NCBI GenBank assembly: GCA_945878355.1
Contig: CAMCTC010000007.1
Span: 24,590-88,589, forward strand
DNA: 64,000 nt
Direction: 5' to 3'
Source of the DNA: Bordetella parapertussis
Lineage (GTDB): Bacteria; Pseudomonadota; Gammaproteobacteria; Burkholderiales; Burkholderiaceae_C
The text below holds more notes on this DNA, generated by a model. The model was not told where the DNA came from. It ran no database searches and saw only the letters and a program-made list of their open reading frames with translations. Within the stretch, counting starts at the first letter, position 1. The DNA is not shown here.

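Noticed and set aside
63420..63935. TTG at 63,935 as the start of the larger giant gene
   Set aside because: The frame continues to the window edge and the upstream residues (ALDFSGSRN) match the same point of the next module, so the codon is internal.

Overview
The window looks like a chromosomal segment of a GC-rich betaproteobacterium, probably Burkholderiales. The evidence is the gene order hemH-hslR-grpE-dnaK-dnaJ, the protein sequences and the strong G/C bias at third codon positions. No rRNA, tRNA, CRISPR array, insertion sequence or phage gene was seen.

Region 1 (1-12,388, all + strand) is mostly core genes. It holds the 3' part of DNA primase (dnaG), an adenylate/guanylate cyclase fused to an FHA domain, ferrochelatase (hemH), an S4-domain Hsp15 protein (hslR), grpE, dnaK, dnaJ, a carboxymuconolactone-decarboxylase-like protein, a small one-helix membrane protein and a 952-residue DUF349 protein. 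Two good sigma-32 promoters are visible, one before grpE and one before dnaK. A hairpin followed by a T-rich run lies between dnaK and dnaJ.

Region 2 (12,450-64,000, all - strand) is a surface-protein island. In transcription order it holds a giant protein whose start lies outside the window (at least 12,609 residues, 26,169-64,000), a TPR/GT41 O-GlcNAc-transferase-like glycosyltransferase, a NeuD/PglD-type hexapeptide acyltransferase, a second giant protein (3,272 residues, 13,708-23,526) with an N-terminal LEPR-XLL motif, and a DegT/DnrJ-type PLP sugar aminotransferase. The two giants make up about three quarters of the window. The C-terminal third of the larger one is a paralogue of the smaller one. 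The pair share a nearly identical, indel-free DNA tract of about 1.4 kb and an almost identical C-terminal end (FDYWEESL-A/V-I).

The larger giant is a mosaic. From N to C it has long beta-rich modules with EF-hand-like calcium sites, a degenerate RTX-like stretch, an array of an unrecognised ~80-residue module, an aromatic-rich non-repetitive domain, an array of ~98-residue 'GDTYTI' modules, and then thousands of residues of filamentous-haemagglutinin-like beta-helix repeats with nested periodicity.

The most interesting reading, which is inference, is a self-contained system of two giant adhesins with a sugar amination/acylation/transfer cassette between and beside them that could build and attach an unusual sugar. 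No secretion genes are in the window, so the export route is not visible.
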